Positions 18,283-27,606 are shown, counted from the first letter of the stretch. The stretch is 64,000 bases of DNA from Acidobacteriota bacterium (GCA_013289765.1 JABCZI010000015.1:40460-104459), one strand, 5' to 3'. Notes: generated from the letters alone by a model not told the origin. Made by a program: numbers and translations.

Positions 18283-19869
18283 ATGGATTCGCGGGCAATG
18301 TGGATGCGCTTGAAAACCCGTCGATGGGTTTATTCGTTCAGCATAGTGTCTACGCTGGCGCTAGGTATTTTGATTGGGACAGTGGTTTCGTTTGGGGTGA
18401 AGGGCAAGGAAGGGCAGAAGTCCTCGGACGCGACACCCCTGGTGATTCCTTCTCCGAAGCAGCTTTCCAATGAGTTTTCGCAGATTGCGAAGCAATTGGG
18501 ACCGAGTGTGGTCAATATCAATACGGAGTCGACGATCAAGAGTCCGCACCGGCGTCGCGGCGGACAGCCTCCCGACGATCAAGATAACGGCGGCGGCGGT
18601 GGCATGGATGACTTTTTCAATCGCTTCTTTGGCGGGCCGGGCGGACAAGGTGGCGCCGGCGGCGACAACTCGATTCGTGAGCGTTCTCTCGGTTCCGGCG
18701 TGATTGTCGATCCGAAGGGTTATATCGTTACGAACCGGCATGTGGTTGAGAAGGCGGACCGGATTCGCGTGCGCCTGCAGGACGATCCTCCGGGCATTCA
18801 GCATGATGCCAAGGTGATTGGAGAAGATCAGGAAACAGATTTGGCGGTGATCAAGATCGACCTGGAGCGCGCGGTGCCGTCAGCGAAGTTGGGCAATTCT
18901 GACAGCATGCAGGTAGGGGATTGGGTATTGGCGATTGGCAGCCCTTTTGGTCAGGTAGGAACGGTGACCGCCGGGATTGTTTCCGCCAAGGGACGCGACA
19001 TTGTGCCGAACCGGCAGTTTCAGACTTTTATTCAAACTGACGCCGCCATTAACCCGGGAAATTCGGGCGGGCCGCTGGTCAATCTTGATGGCGAAGTGAT
19101 TGGCATCAACACGGCGATTTTGAGCGAGACCAATGCCTATGCCGGAGTTGGGTTCTCGCTTCCTTCGAACACTGTAGTTCAGGTTTACAACCAGCTGATT
19201 GGACCCGATCATCGCGTGGCGCGAGGCTCGATTGGAATCATGTTCGATTCGGTGGAGAATCCTGCGATCACGCGGGTTTATGGGGCGGGTTCCGGAGTGA
19301 CGATATCGAGCGTGGTGGCGGGCAGTCCGGCGGATCAGGCGGGGCTGAAAGTTGGTGACACCATCACGACGGTCGACGGGAAGAAAGTGTCAAAAGGGTC
19401 CGAATTGGTAGGGGACATCGCGTCGCGCAAGCCTGGGGCGAAGGTGGACTTGGGCTTTGTGCGCAATGGCAAGCAGCAGAGTACGTCGGTGACTATTGCC
19501 GATCGCGCCAAACTGTTTGCGGCGCGGCTCAGCGACGATGAAAGTGGCAATGATGAGAGCACGCCCAAGCAGAGCAAGTTCGGAATTACGGTTCGCAAAC
19601 TGACGCCGGAGATGGCCGACCGGCTCGACATTGCCGCGGGCAAAGGGGTGATCGTGCAGGATGTAAAGGGCGGATCGTTTGCCGAGGACATCGGCGTGGG
19701 ACGCGGCGATGTGATCCTGGAGATCAACAAACAACCGGTAAATAGCGAAGATGATTTCGCCAAAGCGGAATCGCACCTCAAGAGCGGTCAGGATGTGGTT
19801 TTCCTGGTGCGTCCACGAGGTTCGTCTCGTCAAGACGGAACTATCTTTATGGCCGGAACACTTCCGTAA
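18283..19869 (+). CDS. htrA: HtrA/DegP-family periplasmic serine protease
   Basis: A 528-residue HtrA protease/chaperone that degrades misfolded envelope proteins. One membrane segment (about residues 16-37) anchors it or acts as an uncleaved signal. A Gly/Pro/Asp-rich, disordered stretch (85-130) precedes the trypsin-like domain. The catalytic triad is His153 (NRHVVEK), Asp186 ([10 protein letters not shown]) and Ser261 (NPGNSGGP). Two PDZ domains follow: one near 300-390 ([18 protein letters not shown]) and one near 430-520 ([12 protein letters not shown]). A strong terminator lies just after the stop. Confidence 0.96.
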   Translation: MDSRAMWMRLKTRRWVYSFSIVSTLALGILIGTVVSFGVKGKEGQKSSDATPLVIPSPKQLSNEFSQIAKQLGPSVVNINTESTIKSPHRRRGGQPPDDQDNGGGGGMDDFFNRFFGGPGGQGGAGGDNSIRERSLGSGVIVDPKGYIVTNRHVVEKADRIRVRLQDDPPGIQHDAKVIGEDQETDLAVIKIDLERAVPSAKLGNSDSMQVGDWVLAIGSPFGQVGTVTAGIVSAKGRDIVPNRQFQTFIQTDAAINPGNSGGPLVNLDGEVIGINTAILSETNAYAGVGFSLPSNTVVQVYNQLIGPDHRVARGSIGIMFDSVENPAITRVYGAGSGVTISSVVAGSPADQAGLKVGDTITTVDGKKVSKGSELVGDIASRKPGAKVDLGFVRNGKQQSTSVTIADRAKLFAARLSDDESGNDESTPKQSKFGITVRKLTPEMADRLDIAAGKGVIVQDVKGGSFAEDIGVGRGDVILEINKQPVNSEDDFAKAESHLKSGQDVVFLVRPRGSSRQDGTIFMAGTLP

Positions 19870-19881
19870 CCTGGTAGTGGT

Positions 19882-19953
19882 CCAACGGAACTGGCATTCC
19901 CGCTGCGGATAGGGGATCATTACGGTGCCAGTTCCAGTTGGGCCTTATTTTTT
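19882..19953 (+). terminator. Rho-independent terminator of htrA
   Basis: CCAACGGAACTGGCA (19882-19896) pairs with TGCCAGTTCC-A-GTTGG (19926-19941), leaving one bulged A and a loop of about 29 nt. A T-rich tail (TTATTTTTT, 19945-19953) follows directly. It starts 13 bases after the htrA stop. Confidence 0.8.
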
Positions 19954-19970
19954 GTGAAGGCGAAAAGGAA

Positions 19971-20061
19971 AATCTTTACCACAGAAGGGCACAGGGGAAG
20001 ACGGGGTAATTCCAATGATTGTGTTACCCCGTGTTCCTCCGTGTCCCCTGTGGTAAAGATT
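19971..20061. repeat. long imperfect inverted repeat (hairpin element)
   Basis: Arms 19971-20009 and 20024-20061 are inverted copies. The outer 14 bases (AATCTTTACCACAG) and inner 9 (ACGGGGTAA) match perfectly. The middle of each arm (GGGCACAGGGGAAG against GGGACACGGAGGAAC) is alike but shifted. The loop is 14 nt. It lies between the htrA terminator and the next gene, and looks like a mobile palindromic repeat rather than a second terminator, as no T-tract follows. Confidence 0.8.
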
Positions 20062-20151
20062 TAGTCTTCGTGCTCAGGATGGAGCGGCGTGTGTTCTGAG
20101 GTTTGAACGTTGGGGAAGAAGCAGAATTATCGCGCGCAACTACAGGGATGG

Positions 20152-20742
20152 ATGAGGGCGGGCTGCGTCCTGGCGCTGGTTCTTACCTGCATTCTGCCGG
20201 CGGTACTATTCGCGCAAGCTTCTGCCGCTTCCAACGCAACATCGAACAGCAAGTCGAAAACGACCAGCGCAAAAGCGAAAACAGTGGGCTCCAAAAAACC
20301 AGCGACAGCATCCGCCCACGCATCCACGGCCGGCCGCCAGAAGAAATCAAAACAGGTTAGTTCGCGCCGAAAGAAGAGTGCGCGGGGCCAGCAGAAAATC
20401 GATCCCGAGCGTGCCCAGGCGATTCAGGAAGCTTTGATTCGGGAACACTACTTGACTGGCACAGCGGCGGGAACGTGGAACCAGGCAAGCGAAGACGCGA
20501 TGCGCCGCTATCAGGCCGAACACGGCTGGCAATCAAAGACGGTGCCTGACTCGCGCGCGCTGATCAGCCTTGGACTTGGTCCGAGCCACGACCATCTACT
20601 GAATCCGGAAAGCGCGATGACGACGGGGCCCTCTGCTCCGCGCGCGGCGTCGTTAACCCCGGCCTCGCATAGTGCTGAACCGGGCGCGCGGATGAGCGTG
20701 CCGTCTACGACTTCCGGCGAGGATGGGGCGGGTCCGCAGTAA
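20152..20742 (+). CDS. secreted peptidoglycan-binding-domain protein
   Basis: From the ATG at 20152 the protein has 196 residues and opens with a signal peptide (MRAGCVLALVLTCILPAVLFAQ). A TTG at 20110 would add 14 residues. A Lys/Ser/Ala-rich linker (about 25-80) could touch acidic wall polymers. A PG_binding_1-like module follows, with IDPERAQAIQEALIREHYLTG, then TWNQASEDAMRRYQAEHGW. The C-terminal 60 residues are Ser/Pro/Ala-rich and probably disordered. No enzymatic domain is present. Confidence 0.85.
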   Translation: MRAGCVLALVLTCILPAVLFAQASAASNATSNSKSKTTSAKAKTVGSKKPATASAHASTAGRQKKSKQVSSRRKKSARGQQKIDPERAQAIQEALIREHYLTGTAAGTWNQASEDAMRRYQAEHGWQSKTVPDSRALISLGLGPSHDHLLNPESAMTTGPSAPRAASLTPASHSAEPGARMSVPSTTSGEDGAGPQ

Positions 20743-20803
20743 GTTATCCAAGAGTTAAATTCCCAGGAAACTCCAAGCAAATAATAAGCAGGAAGAATCG
20801 ACT

Positions 20804-21562
20804 TTATCCGCCGTGCGTTTTGCGGTAGCTCCCGACCACAGGCCGGGGGAAATAAGGCAGGGGCTGGGAGTTGAGGATTGCGCGCGGATTGCCTTCGACC
20901 AGGGCTTCCGCCACGTCGTTGCTACAAAGTTCCGCTACAGCGTCGCGGGCCGTCGAGAGCACTGGGATGCGCTTCTCGGTATCGTGCGCGTCGGTGGCCA
21001 GCACGTGCACGGCATCGTGCTCCAGCAGCCAGTGAGCTGCGCGGCGCGTGCGTTCGCCCCAGAATCCAGTGAGCGCGGAGCCGGTCACTTGGATCACGCA
21101 ACCCTGCTCGGCCCACTCCACCACGCGCTGCGGACTCTCGCGAAGAATAGGATTGCGCTCGGGATGCGTAATAACGGCGGTGATGCCACGGTCGCCGAGC
21201 TGCATGAAACAGTCGGTAGTCTGTTGCGGCACGCTGTAATTGCTCAGCTCAACCAGCATGTAGCGAGTGCCCGCAATGGTGTAGCGGGCGGGGTTTGCCA
21301 GCACATCCTGTAAGTTGTCGTAGGAAAGATGAAAGTCGCAACCGAGGCTGAGTATGGGCGCGTTTCCGACTAGTCCCTGCAAGTGGGCGACAAGGCCCTG
21401 AAGATAATTGCGATCGTAGTGATAACGGTCGTTGGCGTGAGGCGTGGCGACTTGATGGGTGATGCCGTCGGCGGCGGCCATGCGGCACATGGCGACGGAG
21501 GTCTCCCACGACTTGGATCCGTCGTCTACTTCCGGAAGAATGTGCGAGTGAATGTCGACCAC
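20804..21562 (-). CDS. CpsB/YwqE-type tyrosine-protein phosphatase (PHP fold)
   Basis: A 252-residue PHP-fold phosphatase like CpsB/Wzb-type YwqE, which dephosphorylates the tyrosine kinase that controls capsule/exopolysaccharide assembly. Metal ligands are visible in MVDIHSHILPEVDDGS, VATPHAND, LGCDFHLSYDN, VITHPERNP and LATDAHD. Length matches the family. No polysaccharide genes are in the window, so its kinase must lie elsewhere. It is convergent with the peptidoglycan-binding gene. Confidence 0.9.
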   Translation of the reverse strand: MVDIHSHILPEVDDGSKSWETSVAMCRMAAADGITHQVATPHANDRYHYDRNYLQGLVAHLQGLVGNAPILSLGCDFHLSYDNLQDVLANPARYTIAGTRYMLVELSNYSVPQQTTDCFMQLGDRGITAVITHPERNPILRESPQRVVEWAEQGCVIQVTGSALTGFWGERTRRAAHWLLEHDAVHVLATDAHDTEKRIPVLSTARDAVAELCSNDVAEALVEGNPRAILNSQPLPYFPRPVVGSYRKTHGG

Positions 21563-21680
21563 AATTGTTAGAAACCCAAGCGCGCGCTTTGGGTTGCGTA
21601 TGAGTTGATTTAAGCAGATTTGTGGGGAAAGAGGAAGGTCAAGTGCTTGTTGTGGAGGATAATGACAACTTCTGGGGCCT

Positions 21681-22088
21681 TCACCAGATTGTCGGGACGG
21701 CCTTTGACTTGCGGATCTCTCGGTCAGCGGTAATCAGTGGTAGATCTTCGATGAGCGCGGTTGCTCCAATCACTCGGTCCACGGGATCTTTGGGATAATT
21801 TGCTGGAAGCGCGAATGCCTGCATTGCAATCTTCGACGTGATGGGCAGGATAACAAGGCGGCGTACCACTTCCGATAGAACCGTTTCTACATCCGGAATC
21901 AAATTGATTCGTCCATAACTCGCCAGCCGGGCGATTTCAATAAGCGTAATGTCGGCAACTGCTAGTCCGCGGTTTTTATTGCGCGCATCCTCGATGGCAG
22001 CCTGAGCCGCTGTTGATATCCGCTTATAATCTTGTGCGAGCCAGATAACCACGTGCGTGTCGAGCAGGATCAATAAAGATCGCCCCAT
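21681..22088 (-). CDS. PIN-domain toxin (VapC-like), second pair
   Basis: A 135-residue PIN RNase. Active-site acids: Asp10 in LILLDTHVVIW, Glu in DITLIEIARLA, Asp in DPVDRVIGATAL and Asp in ITADREIRKS. It overlaps the 3' end of its antitoxin gene by 19 bp, so translation is coupled; a start a few codons later would also be possible. It differs clearly from the PIN protein at 14278 (LDTHVVIW versus VDTNILLR), so the two are not a recent duplication. Confidence 0.9.
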   Translation of the reverse strand: MGRSLLILLDTHVVIWLAQDYKRISTAAQAAIEDARNKNRGLAVADITLIEIARLASYGRINLIPDVETVLSEVVRRLVILPITSKIAMQAFALPANYPKDPVDRVIGATALIEDLPLITADREIRKSKAVPTIW

Positions 22089-22309
22089 TCCTCGGGATTA
22101 AACGCCGGAGAGACAATATCGCCATTGATTTCGATTTTGCCTTTGCCCTTGAGGAAGCCGAAGATGTCGTCCTTTTCTTTCTCGACCGGTACAAGCTTCG
22201 CTACGGGCTTGCCACGCTTGGTGATCAGCACGGATTGGCGCTTGGACTGGACTTCGTCCATGACTTTGAGGCAGTGGACTTTGAATTCGCCTGCCGCCAT
22301 CTTTTTCAT
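22070..22309 (-). CDS. Phd/YefM-type antitoxin
   Basis: A 79-residue antitoxin. Its N-terminus, AAGEFKVHCLKVMDEVQSKR, then VLITKRGKPVAKLVPV, is the Phd/YefM DNA-binding fold. The C-terminal tail (DDIFGFLKGKGKIEINGDI, then NPEEWGDLY) is the expected toxin-binding segment. An AAAGGA ribosome-binding site stands 9 bases before the ATG. A promoter with overlapping palindrome lies just upstream. Confidence 0.9.
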   Translation of the reverse strand: MKKMAAGEFKVHCLKVMDEVQSKRQSVLITKRGKPVAKLVPVEKEKDDIFGFLKGKGKIEINGDIVSPAFNPEEWGDLY

Positions 22310-22328
22310 CGAAGTCTATCCTTTCGAT

Positions 22329-22351
22329 CATGGTCATTATACCATGGTCAT
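22329..22351 (-). promoter_or_regulatory. promoter -10 box and operator of the Phd/PIN pair
   Basis: On the minus strand, a perfect TATAAT (22336-22341) lies about 27 bases before the antitoxin start. It overlaps a palindrome ATGGT-N6-ACCAT (22330-22345) and a direct repeat of CATGGTCAT (22329-22337 and 22343-22351, 14 bp apart). An antitoxin bound here would cover the -10 box, as expected for autorepression. No clear -35 box is seen. Confidence 0.65.
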
Positions 22352-22389
22352 CTGAGCTAAAAGAGAATCCCAATAACTCACAGAACGTT

Positions 22390-23082
22390 CTAGGTAGACT
22401 TGGTGGCCGTAAATCTTTCCAATAGATCGCAGATTTTCTTAGTGTCGGTCAGGAATGAATCCCCCATGTGGGACAGGGATGCCAGACTGTGAGCAGTTGC
22501 TTCCGAATCGCCAAAGCCGCACGCGTCTCGAACGAGAACAGGAATCAGGCCGAGGTCAGCCCCATGCCGGCAAGTGGGATCGATCCCGATTTCGAGAGCG
22601 ATACCTACAATGATAAAACTGCGAATCCCGCAATCTCGAAGAGCCATTTCCAAAGGAGTGCCAGCGAAAGCGGACATGGCGATCTTGTCGAAGATCGCTT
22701 CGCTAGGCAGGGGCTGCAACTCCGGGATGATTTGAAACGCGGGGCTGTCCCGGAGAAATATGGGCTGAATTTTTTCGGGAGAGTCTACTCGTTGCCAAGC
22801 AAGAGCGGTCCGTAATTGAAAAGCGCCCATCAGGTTCTTGGGCAAAGACATGTGACGGGTAAAGATTGTACGCATGCCAACGCGCCGCGCGGACTCAAGA
22901 ATCAAGCGGACCTGGGCGACGATTTCGTCTCCATTCGCAATTTGGCGGACGATGCCAGCTTGCATGTCGTAAACGAGCAATGCGGTGTTCTCAGGAGAAA
23001 CTACTTCCTCTAGTGTTCGCGGTACGGTGAAACCCTGGAACTTCAGCATGGGCATTCTGTCCTCGTTGATAGCGCGAGTCAC
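22390..23082 (-). CDS. isochorismatase-fold protein with Gly in place of the usual Cys
   Basis: A 230-residue cysteine-hydrolase/isochorismatase-fold protein. The family Asp is in ALLVYDMQAGIV and the Lys in IFDKIAMSAFAGTPLE. At the position where amidases of this fold carry the nucleophilic Cys, the sequence reads GIALEIGIDPT, with Gly. Gly at this place is known in the isochorismatase branch (EntB has AHIGC). So a vinyl-ether or other non-thiol reaction is possible, not ordinary amidase chemistry. Its GTG start overlaps the aminotransferase stop by four bases (GTGA). Confidence 0.85.
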   Translation of the reverse strand: MTRAINEDRMPMLKFQGFTVPRTLEEVVSPENTALLVYDMQAGIVRQIANGDEIVAQVRLILESARRVGMRTIFTRHMSLPKNLMGAFQLRTALAWQRVDSPEKIQPIFLRDSPAFQIIPELQPLPSEAIFDKIAMSAFAGTPLEMALRDCGIRSFIIVGIALEIGIDPTCRHGADLGLIPVLVRDACGFGDSEATAHSLASLSHMGDSFLTDTKKICDLLERFTATKST

Positions 23083-24311
23083 TTAGTTGGATAGCGGTTG
23101 TGAATGAAATCCGCGATTCCCGCATAGGCCCTGGTCAACGTCTTTTCATCCGGCAAAAACACAATGCGGAAGTGCTGCGTCCCGGGCTTCTGTCCGAAGC
23201 CGGAGCCGTGGACGACCATGACGTGCTTCTGGCGGATGAGTTCTTTGACGAAGACTTCGTCGCTCTCAGGAATGTCGATTTTGGGGAAAGCATAGAAGGC
23301 GCCGCGCGGGGCGACGCAACTGACGCGCGGAGTGGACTCGCACCATTTCTGCGTGAGATCGCGGCGGGAGCGCAGTTTGCGTTTCACTTCGACGAGGTGA
23401 TCCTGCGGGCCTTCGAGCGCGGGCTTGATCGCGTATTGCTCGGGATGGTTGGCGCAGAGGCGCGCGCGCAGCAAGCGATGAATGCCTTCAGTGTAAGGCT
23501 TGATGGCCGCGGCGTCGCCGGAGACGATGCCCCATCCGATGCGCCAACCGGGGACGAGGTAATTTTTCGACATGCCGCCGAAGGTGATGCAGGGGACGTC
23601 GGGGGCGACGGCGGCGAAGGCGATGTGCGGGGTGGTGGCATCTCCGTTCGAATCGGGGAGAATTAATTTGTCGTAGATTTCGTCGGAGAATACGACCAGG
23701 TTGTGGCGGCGGGCAAGGTCGGCTATTTTTTCCAACATCTCGCGCGAGCACAAAGAGCCAGTGGGATTGTTGGGGTTGATCAGCACGATGGCGCGGGTGC
23801 GCGGCGTGAGCTTGCGTTCGATATCGGCGAGTTCGGGCTGCCAGGCGTCGTCTTCGTTCAGATCGTAGGCGTTGAGCGCGATCCCCAGCTTGCACAGAAC
23901 GGCCGAGTAGAGCGGGTAGTCGGGCCTCGGTGTGAGAATGTCTTCGCCGGGATTCACCAGCGCGGAGATGCAAAGGTCGACGGTCTCGCTCACTCCAGAG
24001 GTGACGAAGACGTCGCGCACCGTTGTAATGCCCTTCCGCGCAGCCTCGCCCCGAATCGCTTCGAGCGCTTCGGGAATTCCGGGCGAGGGAGCGTAGCCGT
24101 TCTTCCCGTCCCGCATGGCTTTGTAGGCGGCTTCGATGATATGCGGCGGAGTCTGGAAGTCGAAGTTCAGCGGGTCGCCAACGTTGAGCGGGAGAACTTT
24201 ATGTCCCTGTGCGATGACTTCGTCAGCGACGCACGCGAGGTCGCGAATTGCGTAGCGGACGTTGTCCAGGCGGGCAGCGGCGGTGACTTCGCGGGACTGG
24301 ATAATCGGCAT
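23079..24311 (-). CDS. class I/II PLP aminotransferase (alanine/aspartate type)
   Basis: About 410 residues from the ATG at 24311; an upstream TTG would add 12. It is a fold-type I PLP aminotransferase. Seen are PLNVGDP near the N-terminus, LINPNNPTGS (substrate Asn), VVFSDEIYDKL (PLP Asp and Tyr), the Schiff-base Lys (residue 249) in GGMSKNYLVPGWRIGW, and the C-terminal carboxylate Arg in HFRIVFLPDE. It resembles the AlaA/AlaB group that makes alanine from pyruvate and glutamate. The isochorismatase-fold gene is translationally coupled downstream. Confidence 0.92.
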   Translation of the reverse strand: MPIIQSREVTAAARLDNVRYAIRDLACVADEVIAQGHKVLPLNVGDPLNFDFQTPPHIIEAAYKAMRDGKNGYAPSPGIPEALEAIRGEAARKGITTVRDVFVTSGVSETVDLCISALVNPGEDILTPRPDYPLYSAVLCKLGIALNAYDLNEDDAWQPELADIERKLTPRTRAIVLINPNNPTGSLCSREMLEKIADLARRHNLVVFSDEIYDKLILPDSNGDATTPHIAFAAVAPDVPCITFGGMSKNYLVPGWRIGWGIVSGDAAAIKPYTEGIHRLLRARLCANHPEQYAIKPALEGPQDHLVEVKRKLRSRRDLTQKWCESTPRVSCVAPRGAFYAFPKIDIPESDEVFVKELIRQKHVMVVHGSGFGQKPGTQHFRIVFLPDEKTLTRAYAGIADFIHNRYPTK

Positions 24312-24398
24312 AGAGAATTTTAACCGCAACTCCTGCGTAACAATCAACGGATTATTACGATTTCGCTGTCATTTAAAACAATGTAAGCTGAAACCGTT

Positions 24399-25529
24399 GT
24401 GATCGAGCAGAAGATCAATAATTTTTTTGGGGATGATGAATCTACTGGTTTTGGGACCGGCTGGTGGAGTGGGGTAACTTCGGTTTTTTTCGGATCTCTC
24501 TCCCTCGGAGCGGTGTTGTGCCTCCATTTCCCTCAGTTACTAACCGTTCCCCAATTTCGTTCGCACTATCCCATGCCCGCCATCCGGATCCTGATCGAAT
24601 GCCTCATCGTGGGCGCTGCCGGCTTCGCCACCCTTTCCTCAATTCTTCGCAAGAAAAAAGTTTTGGCGTTGACCGGAATTCTGCTCGCCGGGGCTGCGGC
24701 TGCTTTGGGCGGCTCAAGCCTGAAGATTAACGAAACCCTTCATGACGGACCTGCGATTGGCCTCGACTGGTTTTTGCTTGATCTACTCTTGACGGCAGTT
24801 ATCTACGTGCCCCTCGAAAGGCTCTGGCCACACCATCCAGAACAAGGAACGTTCCGCGACTCGTGGACGTTAGATGTGGTCTACTTCATGTCCACACATC
24901 TTCCAATACAAGCCCTATCGTTTCTGATTTTGTTGCCCACAATCCAGTTTGTTAAGTATTTAAGCGTTCCAGGTGTTCAAGCTCTCATAACGAGACTGCC
25001 CTGGCTTGTGCAATTTTTTCTGGCCATTCTGGTCGCGGACGTCGCCGAATATTTCATTCATTTAGCGTTTCACAAAGTCCCATTTCTATGGCGTTTCCAT
25101 GCTATTCACCATTCTTCCACGGCGCTCGACTGGCTCTCGGGATCGCGCGGTCACTTTTTCGAGGACGTAATCGTGCGCGCTTGCATCCTCACTCCTCTAA
25201 TGATTGGCTTCTCACAATCCGTTATTTTGGCGTATTTGATTTTTGTGACGCTTCAAGCCACTTGGTCTCACTGCAATTTCGCTCCCAGCCCGAAATGGCT
25301 GGAAAGATGTCTCGTGACGCCTAGATATCACCACTGGCACCATACTTCTCAAAAAGAAGGCCTCAACAAAAATTTCGCGGTCCACTTTCCCTGGATCGAT
25401 AAGATATTCGGAACCTATTACTATCCCGATGAATGGCCGGAGCGATATGGCTTGGACGGAGAGCAAGTCGCGCTTGGCTTTATCAGGCAGACAATTGAAC
25501 CATTTACAAAGAGGAAAAGGCTCTCGTAA
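24399..25529 (+). CDS. membrane fatty-acid hydroxylase/sterol-desaturase family protein
   Basis: A 376-residue integral membrane di-iron oxygenase family member, starting at GTG. About six hydrophobic segments are visible. The His-rich motifs that bind iron are HLAFHKV, FHAIHHSS and RYHHWHHTSQ, in the usual order and spacing. Such enzymes hydroxylate or desaturate lipids such as fatty acids, carotenoids or hopanoid/ether-lipid tails; the substrate is not clear. It is divergent from the aminotransferase, with about 87 bp between the starts. Confidence 0.88.
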   Translation: MIEQKINNFFGDDESTGFGTGWWSGVTSVFFGSLSLGAVLCLHFPQLLTVPQFRSHYPMPAIRILIECLIVGAAGFATLSSILRKKKVLALTGILLAGAAAALGGSSLKINETLHDGPAIGLDWFLLDLLLTAVIYVPLERLWPHHPEQGTFRDSWTLDVVYFMSTHLPIQALSFLILLPTIQFVKYLSVPGVQALITRLPWLVQFFLAILVADVAEYFIHLAFHKVPFLWRFHAIHHSSTALDWLSGSRGHFFEDVIVRACILTPLMIGFSQSVILAYLIFVTLQATWSHCNFAPSPKWLERCLVTPRYHHWHHTSQKEGLNKNFAVHFPWIDKIFGTYYYPDEWPERYGLDGEQVALGFIRQTIEPFTKRKRLS

Positions 25530-25648
25530 TACCCTTGCACCTCTTCGCTCGGTAGCATGCTCCCAGAAACTATCATGCCGATCTCCGCGCGGCTCTCGCA
25601 CCCCGAGAATGCCTTGATGGGCCGGTGCCCGGCGCACGTATACGCGAG

Positions 25649-25691
25649 TCCTTCGACTGCGTTCGACATTCGCCTCTGCGCTCTCAGGATG
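25649..25691 (+). repeat. dispersed repeat, copy A (TCCTTCG...TCAGGATG)
   Basis: Starts TCCTTCGACTGCGTTCGAC and ends CTCTCAGGATG. The same ends occur at 27446-27500 and 63212-63249, with different internal sequence. It lies in the 206-bp convergent gap between the fatty-acid hydroxylase and the aldehyde dehydrogenase. This copy is the most diverged. Confidence 0.55.
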
Positions 25692-25735
25692 CCAGAGTTG
25701 GGGCGAGCGCCCACGAACGACAGTCGAACGTTGGT

Positions 25736-27274
25736 TCACTCGCCTCGATCAATCTGCGCTTTCTGCAGCGTATCTGAATAATCAACGTAGACTGACTTCC
25801 ACTCGGTATAGAAGTCGATCGCACCGATGCCGCCTTCGCGGTGGCCGTTGCCGGTGGCTTTGGTGCCGCCGAAGGGTAGATGGACTTCCGCTCCGATTGT
25901 CGGGGCGTTGATGTAGGTGATGCCAGTTTCGAGATCGCGAATGGCGGCGAAAGCCTTGTTCACATCTTTGGTGTAGAGCGCCGAGGAGAGTCCGTACTCG
26001 ATGCCGTTGGCGATCTGGATGGCGTCTTCGAGATCGTCGCAGGGAATAATCGAAACGACAGGGCCGAAGATTTCTTCCTGCGCGATGCGCATTTTGGGAT
26101 CGACGTCGCTGAACACGGTCGGCTCCATGAACCAGCCATGTTGGTAATCGCCTTGATCGAGGCGATTGCCACCGCACATCAGCTTCGCGCCTTCGTTCTG
26201 GCCGATCTCGACGTAGCTGAGGTCGGTCTGAAGCTGCTTTTCATTTACGGCCGGACCCATCTCGACGGTTTCGTTCAGCCCGTTGCCTACTTTCAGTTTC
26301 TTGGCGCGGGCGACATATCTTTCGACGAACTCGCGGTACACGCCTTTCTGCACGATGATGCGGCTGGTTGCGGTGCAACGCTGGCCGGTTGTGCCGAATC
26401 CGCCCCAGAGGCCGCCTTCGATGGCGAGTTCGAGGTTGGCGTCGTCGAGAACGATCATCGGATTCTTTCCGCCAAGCTCTAAAGAACAGTGCTTGAAACT
26501 TTTTGCGGCGATGCCGCCGATGATGCGGCCGACCGCAGATGATCCGGTCAGGGAGACTGCGCGGACGTCTTCGTGTTCAGCGAGCGGCGTACCGACTTCC
26601 GCGCCGAATCCGGTGACGATGTTGACCACGCCTTTAGGAATGCCTGCGTCAGTGAAGGCGCGGACTAGATTGAAGGTGGAGAGCGGAGTATCCTGCGCGG
26701 GCTTGATGACGCAGGTATTGCCGCAAACCACGGCGGGCAGCAGTTTCCAGGAGGAGATGGCCATGGGAAAATTCCATGGGGTGATCATGCCGCAGACGCC
26801 GATGGGCTGGCGCACGGCCAAGGCAAACTTGTTTGGCAATTCCGATGGCACAGTGGGGCCGAACATGCGGCGGCCTTCGCCGGCGTTGTAGTAGGCGGCA
26901 TCGATGGCTTCCTGCACGTCGCCGCGAGTTTCTTTGAGCACCTTGCCCATTTCGCGGGTCATTTCGCGGGAGTGCTCTTCTTTGCGTCCAATCAGAATTT
27001 CGGCGGCGCGAAAGACCATTTCGGCGCGGCGCGGCGCGGGCACGAGTCGCCATTTGGCGAAGGCGCGCTTGGCCGCGTCCACCGCGGCGTCGACGTCGGC
27101 CTTGGCTGATTTCTGGAAGATGCCAACCAGGTCACGCGTGTCGGCGGGATTGCGGTTCTCGAAAGTCTCTCCCGTGGAGGACTCGACCCACTCGCCGTCG
27201 ATGAAGTTCTTGAAGACCTTGGTGGGATTACTGCTGCCCAGAGTGGCGGGGGAAGTGAGGGTGTCGGTTGCCAT
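25736..27274 (-). CDS. NAD(P)-dependent aldehyde dehydrogenase
   Basis: A 512-residue aldehyde dehydrogenase. Cofactor motif [14 protein letters not shown]; catalytic Glu267 in [10 protein letters not shown]; nucleophile Cys300 in [13 protein letters not shown]. The FGTTGQRC(T) loop resembles that of the ALDH7 (aminoadipate-semialdehyde) group, but the N-terminal part ([20 protein letters not shown]) is more like general succinate/glutarate-semialdehyde enzymes. It is not close to the copy at 8084, which has NAGQTC. Substrate open. Confidence 0.93.
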   Translation of the reverse strand: MATDTLTSPATLGSSNPTKVFKNFIDGEWVESSTGETFENRNPADTRDLVGIFQKSAKADVDAAVDAAKRAFAKWRLVPAPRRAEMVFRAAEILIGRKEEHSREMTREMGKVLKETRGDVQEAIDAAYYNAGEGRRMFGPTVPSELPNKFALAVRQPIGVCGMITPWNFPMAISSWKLLPAVVCGNTCVIKPAQDTPLSTFNLVRAFTDAGIPKGVVNIVTGFGAEVGTPLAEHEDVRAVSLTGSSAVGRIIGGIAAKSFKHCSLELGGKNPMIVLDDANLELAIEGGLWGGFGTTGQRCTATSRIIVQKGVYREFVERYVARAKKLKVGNGLNETVEMGPAVNEKQLQTDLSYVEIGQNEGAKLMCGGNRLDQGDYQHGWFMEPTVFSDVDPKMRIAQEEIFGPVVSIIPCDDLEDAIQIANGIEYGLSSALYTKDVNKAFAAIRDLETGITYINAPTIGAEVHLPFGGTKATGNGHREGGIGAIDFYTEWKSVYVDYSDTLQKAQIDRGE

Positions 27275-27606
27275 GAGAACTCCTTTATGAAGGCTTGAAT
27301 ATTGATGCTACAGGGGTGGGGAAGGTGCGGCAAGGGCGGCTATTGCCCTCAGTCTTATACTGCTTGTCATCCTGCGGACCCGCGGTTCTTGCGGGCCGAA
27401 GAACCTATCTATTTGCTGGCCGTGCTGCCGGGCAGACTGCATAGGTCCTTCGTCGGGAGTCTCTCGGGAAGCGAGAGACTCCGCTTCCTCAGGATGACAA
27501 CGCAGTGGGAGTGCCGGGCGGTCGCAACCGCTCGCTTCTTGCTTCGCGGCAATGGGAAAAGGGGCGGAGGGGACCGAATATCCTCTGAGTGGCATCCATA
27601 CTCTCG
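27275..27606. repeat. gap with two facing copies of the dispersed repeat
   Basis: In this 330-bp gap, a repeat copy in reverse orientation (27363 to about 27406, from TTGTCATCCTGCGG to CCGAAGAA) faces a forward copy (27446-27500, TCCTTCGTCGGGAGT to CTCAGGATGACAA). The pair thus has terminal inverted ends TTGTCATCCTG / CAGGATGACAA and looks like a BIME-type composite. The forward copy has a perfect 11-bp internal stem (GGAGTCTCTCG 27456-27466 with CGAGAGACTCC 27472-27482). No gene is seen in the gap. Confidence 0.75.
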
